From assembly GCA_950295325.1 (NCBI GenBank), contig OX485803.1, positions 45,771,554-45,835,553 on the forward strand: DNA of 64,000 nucleotides, read 5' to 3'. Shown piece after piece: positions 59,627-64,000 of this stretch. The stretch is from Polytrichum commune (taxonomy: Eukaryota; Streptophyta; Polytrichopsida; Polytrichales; Polytrichaceae). A program made the position numbers and the translations under genes. Numbering within the stretch: the stretch's first letter is position 1; each line of letters starts with the position of its first letter. The notes below the pieces were generated by a model, which was not told the origin of the DNA, made no database searches, and saw only the letters and a list, made by a program, of their open reading frames with translations.

Positions 59627-60575
59627 TTTCCTTATCCAATAGCAAATAATTTTATCATTTTCTAGACATATGATATGCTATGTTTGTTAGCATAATCCAT
59701 ATGTAAACGCTTCTTGATACCAATTTTGAGATATGCATGAAATAATGAGCCAAAGCATCCACGAAATATCTCACAATTCGTAACACATGACAAGAAGTGG
59801 TCCATGGCTTTCTTCCCCGACGTTGGGTGCAAAGACCCAAAGCTTTTCTACATGAAAAGTTGCAATAAGTAGGCAATTTTTTGGGTCAATGTGATTGTGC
59901 AAGTTCTTAATGACCTTTACATCAGTCGAGGTGGGGTACCAATTTCCTTTATCCAATAGCAAATAATTTTAACATTCTCTAGACACATGATATGCTATGT
60001 TTGTTAGCATAATCCATATGTAAATGCTTCTTGATACCAATTTTGAGATCTGCATGAAATAATGAGCCAAAGCATCCACGAAATATCTCACAATTCGTAA
60101 CACATGACGAGAAGTGGTCCATGGCTTTCTTCCCCGACGTTGGGTGCGAAGAGCCAAAGCTTTTCTACATGAAAAGTTGCAATAAGTAGGCAATTTTTTG
60201 GGTCAATGTGATTGTGCAAGTTCTTAATGACCTTTACATCAGTCGAGGTGGGGTACCAATTTCCTTATCCAATAGCAAATAATTTTAACATTCTCTAGAC
60301 ACATGATATGCTATGTTTGTTAGCATAATCCATATGTAAACGCTTGTTGATACCAATTTTGAGATTTGCATGAAAGAATGAGCCTAAACATCCACGAAAT
60401 ATCTCAGAATTCGTAACACATGATGAGAAGTGGTCCATGGCTTTTTTCCCCGACGTTGGGTGCGAAGACCCAAAGCTTTTCTACATGAAAAGCTGCAATA
60501 AGCAAACAACTTTTTGGGTCAATGTGATTGTGCAAGTTCTTAATGACCTTCACATCAATCGAGGTGGGGTACCTT
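59627..60575 (+). repeat. Three tandem copies of a 316-317-bp unit
   Basis: ATCCAATAGCAAATAATTTT starts units at 59634, 59951 and 60267. Each ends TCGAGGTGGGGTACC. The minus strand of the first two units is open for 60-74 codons (KLWVFAPNVGEES..., YFVDALAHYFMHISKL), but I recognise no family. It could be a triplicated fragment of an old coding sequence. Confidence 0.9.
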
Positions 60576-60667
60576 CACGTACTTTTTGTAAAGGTTGAGA
60601 TACATTGCATGCTCTTGACATACTTTGGGTCATCCAAGCAACAAGGGTTCAATCCCTTGCAATCTTA

Positions 60668-61195
60668 GGGCCGGTTTAGACTTGGAGTCAAGGCTCAAAA
60701 ATGGGTTGGGGTGAAAGAAATCCACTCCTCTCATTGGTAGAGAGGTTGGGACTCGCCTCTTCAAGTTTACACCATGAGTTGGGGCCAATTAACAAATAAA
60801 TTATTTTATTCATCATGACAATGGCCTCAAGCCTTGGAAAAGAGAGCTCCCAACCTTGTGGACTCTTTCCCTCTAGTTGAGGCCATTGTCATAGCTTTTA
60901 TTTGCTTGTAGTAGTTTATTCTTTGAGCATTGAATAGGAAAGGAGACATTCTAAATTTATTATACTTTAATCATTATCCATAGAATAGTTCATGAGTACG
61001 TTGGAACCTCTCATAACCCTCTCATAATTGCAGCCTCCAAATGGCCCCAACCCCACCTAAATAGGTTTACACATGAAAGCAATGAATGAAGTTAGGTTAC
61101 TTTCTTATTAATGACCTTGGGGGCCCATTTGCATGCCACATGGGACATATTGGCCTTCGTTCACAATGGCCTTGACCCCAAGTCTAAACAGGCCC
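60668..61195. mobile_element. Tourist-type (PIF/Harbinger) MITE, 528 bp
   Basis: Ends GGGCCGGTTTAGACTTGGAG and (inverse) GGGCCTGTTTAGACTTGGGG, then TCAAGGC. Flanks TTA (60665-60667, 61196-61198) are the classic 3-bp target duplication. A fragment of the interior recurs at 14668-14812 inside the large transposon. Confidence 0.9.
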
Positions 61196-61198
61196 TTA

Positions 61199-63698
61199 GA
61201 ATCACATTGAAAACTCAATGCAATAAATCTCATAGCAAGTTCAATATCTCTAGGTTAATATGTATGCCCATGTGAAGTTATAACTCCAACATCTCCACTT
61301 CGTGAAATTTTCTCTTCATTCCCTAAACCCTTAGACCTCACAACAAATAAAAAATTGTCTAGTGAGAATTTTGGAAAGAGTGGATAGGAATGCAAACAAA
61401 ATCATCTTGGTTTAGAAAAAAATTTCAACAAATAGATGGCATATGTAACTATATGTGAGTAAACTTTGAACCAAAATTATATAAGAAGTTGTCTAGTTAT
61501 TATTTCATCTTCTTTTTGTAATAATCACAAATGACTATTGTGATTAGTTGGTAGGCACTTACCACCGTTTGAATCCAACATGACCACAAAATAGTACATA
61601 CATAAAAGGTTCTCATGTTTAAAAGGACACGTCTCTTAATACAAAGGATGCATCAAAGTGTATAAGAATTACATCATGCACATAAAACATGACTTGGAAG
61701 TTGGACCTTACAGTGTCCTAATAATTATTTAAGTTCTAATAAAATACTTAGTATCCATATTGTTAGAAATCAATGTAGACCATACCAAGTATCCCTCCAC
61801 ACTAAATCCCATAAGTGATGTACATGGTTTGTTGATCTTCAACAATCAATTCACTACCCTATGAAATAGTGTGTATTCATATACCATTTCAAGATTGTTG
61901 AGTTGTGTGTTGAGAACATATGATGTTATTTTTACATGCGGGCAGGTTTTCCATACGTTTTTACATGATTTTCATGTAAAAAGGTGACAATAATCACCCA
62001 TAGAATCCTAAAGTATCCAAGTTATTCGGAAGATGACAAGGGTAGTTTTCTACGAAGATCTCACCACTTACTTAGACATAGATTGTAAAATCCAAATATA
62101 AGTACATTGCAGAAGGGTTAGATTTGACATAATTCATTATGTTTCACCAGAACATGCCATATGTCACCGCATGAGCAGTTGCACCCTCTTAAAAACTTGA
62201 CATAGAGATTAGTTTGAGGCAAAAGATGTGCCAAATCAAGCCCAAACTACATGAATGGAATTTTTTTTTAATAGGGAGAATCATCGCTCATTGGTTGAGA
62301 AGGGTAAGTAGCTACTACATGAGGGGAAAGGCAGCCTTGATCACTCATCAACACTTTTTGGTTTGATTTAGGTTTGGAAATCTCATGTGACAAAAAAGAC
62401 AAATGACACGACAAAGAATCTGCACTTCAAAAGTTTTGGGTACCAAGTACCCAAAAATCCTAGAATTGGGAAGCCTAAAGAAAAAGAATTGAATTATGGA
62501 AGTGTACTCATTGGATAATGTACTCTACGGTGCCAACATGCCATCCTAGAGGAGGGAGGCCTCTTTTATCATGTGGTTTGAAACCAAACATATGGTAAAA
62601 ACTAATATCTAGATAATTCTAGTTTTTTGTCCAATTCTAGACTACATTGCTACTACATGCCCGCTTTAATATCTCCACTTTGATGTTGAATCATGGTCAT
62701 AATTTTTTTTAAATATACAATCACCTACACAATGGTAAGTTGCATGGAGAGTACAAATAATAATACTTGAAACATGAATGTTCACATTTTCAAGAGATGT
62801 TTGTTTTTTTCCAAACTCATCAAAAGTCAAGAATTGCCTACATATAGGTTGGTAACTCTCACCATTTTGGTCCATATACCTCGTTATTACTTATAATAAT
62901 ACACACAATTAGGTTCCCCCACACTAATTTATCGGCATCCCACACTATTTTGAATATCTATGACCGTAATGAAAAAAATAAAATGGGTTTTATTCCACTG
63001 TAATTGCTATAGGAATGAACAAACAAGATTATAACTTTTTGTCATCTCATTTTGACCTAAAGTAAATTTGAGCGGATAAGGAGGCAGCCTATTGGTGAAC
63101 GCCACCTAAGCGCCTGCCACCTGGCAATGCCCAAGGGTTGGAGAACCATTTGCGGCAACTTCAGTTCCTTCCTGATCTTTGGGAGTTTGAAGCATCACAG
63201 GCAAACCCTAGGGTGACGTGGCATTAAGCTTAAATCCAAGTGGGGGATTAGCTGGTTATCCAGAAGGGATAAGATGGGAAGTTACTGGAGTTCCTACGTG
63301 GACTTTCCCTACCGCTGACCTGCAAGTTACCGCGTCAGCACGTCGGGAGGTAACACGGCTTTACCCCCGCTCTACTCTTTTGCTTTGCTTAGAGTTACGA
63401 TATTACCAGACGCCTATAAGCAGGGGAGCAGTCGCAGAGCACATTCTCATGTTCTTTCGTTGGAGCTCAGGCGACGAGGATACAATTCGATCGAAGCTCA
63501 GATTTGCTACCTTGAACGAATGTGCATTTCATTCCTTTAAATGAGTTACTACAGGTGGAGAATTAAACACGCCGAGAGGAAACATCTGCGCTTACGGGGT
63601 TTAGCTCACTGTTGTCGACGAGAAAGTTGTGAGGAGACGATCGAGAAGGCAAGAGATAGACAAGAGAATTTGGAGTTCGAGTTTTTGTGAGGGATAAA
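61199..63698. other. Intergenic; 3' part is presumably upstream region of the J-domain gene
   Basis: 61199-63060 is AT-rich with no signal. From about 63080 the composition becomes more balanced, as expected next to a gene. A plus-strand frame at 63218-63544 has no recognisable domain and no clear start context. No TATA box is convincing. Confidence 0.35.
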
Positions 63699-64000
63699 AT
63701 GGCTATGGCGGTGTCCCCCCTGCGGTTAGGGAGCTCGATAACGGGCACAGATGTAAGGAGCAGTCGCTCAAAAGTGTGCCGTAATTTGTCGAGGAGGAGA
63801 TTAATGATGGCCAGGGCGCAACAACACCATCCGAGCTCCAATTTCTCCCCGCAGGATGACTACGCGACGCTCGGGGTGTCGAGGTTCGCGACAAAGCAAG
63901 AAATCAAGAAACGGTATCGCCGGTTGGCGCGGGAGCTGCACCCCGACGTGTGCAGGGGGGACCATTGTTCTAGCAAGTTCCAGCAAGTCACCCGAGCTTA
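63699..64000 (+). CDS. Chloroplast-targeted J-domain (DnaJ-like) protein, N-terminal part
   Basis: Starts MAMAVSPLRLGSSITG (context AAAATGGCT), with a Ser/Arg-rich N-terminus lacking acidic residues for the first 17 positions, typical of a plastid transit peptide. The J-domain begins near residue 53: DDYATLGVSRFATKQEIKKR, then YRRLARELHPDVCRG with the invariant HPD, then FQQVTRA at the window edge. J-domain proteins stimulate the ATPase of Hsp70; here the partner would be plastid Hsp70. The short type (transit peptide plus J-domain, as in DJC23/24-like proteins) fits, but the C-terminus is outside the window. An alternative start at the MM near residue 35 is possible, but the first ATG is preferred because it supplies the transit peptide. 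Confidence 0.88.
   Translation, partial: MAMAVSPLRLGSSITGTDVRSSRSKVCRNLSRRRLMMARAQQHHPSSNFSPQDDYATLGVSRFATKQEIKKRYRRLARELHPDVCRGDHCSSKFQQVTRA

Noticed and set aside
59655-60193. Minus-strand frames in the 316-bp tandem units as genes
   Set aside because: Short, without a start context, and repeated with the duplication; no recognisable family.

Overview
The window is nuclear DNA of a land plant. The evidence is a chloroplast-targeted J-domain protein starting at the right edge, a six-exon NAA10 gene with GT-AG introns, and dense plant-type transposons (LINE, Stowaway, Tourist/Harbinger, hAT-like and pogo/Tigger remnants). I cannot fix the lineage. The DUF7869-type transposase and the AT-rich, repeat-laden layout make a non-seed plant plausible, but that is inference.

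Layout. 1-3276 and 19712-~20520 are the two halves of one decayed LINE (reverse transcriptase, RNase H, zinc knuckle). The LINE is split by a 16,435-bp DNA transposon at 3277-19711, which has perfect 28-bp terminal inverted repeats and a 4-bp target duplication (ATGA). Inside it, a minus-strand multi-exon gene (10741 down to about 3818) encodes a ParB/sulfiredoxin-like domain, a beta-class DNA-methyltransferase-like domain, a Glu-rich/coiled-coil region, an FCP1/HAD-phosphatase-like domain and a basic tail. A plus-strand gene (16111-19178) encodes a DDE-type transposase. At least 28 copies of a 22-bp palindrome lie only inside this element: upstream of both genes, in introns and even in a coding exon. 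A 257-bp non-autonomous relative is nested at 12919-13175.

20.5-44.6 kb is repeat-rich and gene-poor: a GC-rich unexplained stretch, several small inverted-repeat elements with clear 8-bp duplications (22738, 23174, 25751, 26801, 39494), a Stowaway element nested in one of them whose empty site is preserved at 39.8 kb, a decayed Harbinger transposase (28.4-29.0 kb), a gypsy-like polypurine tract/LTR edge (31.36 kb), a pogo/Tigger remnant (32.6-33.4 kb) and a 0.75-kb dispersed duplication (36.3 and 42.7 kb).

45622-48661 is an apparently intact NAA10 gene (NatA catalytic subunit) with two small transposons in its last intron. 48.7-63.6 kb is mostly unassigned AT-rich DNA with two three-unit tandem duplications (55.0 and 59.6 kb) and two PIF/Harbinger-type MITEs (58969-59463 and 60668-61195). 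The J-domain gene begins at 63699 and leaves the window.

The most interesting system is the 16.4-kb transposon. It pairs a DDE transposase with a ParB-methylase-phosphatase-like cargo protein and a large set of element-specific palindromes that could serve as binding or modification sites.
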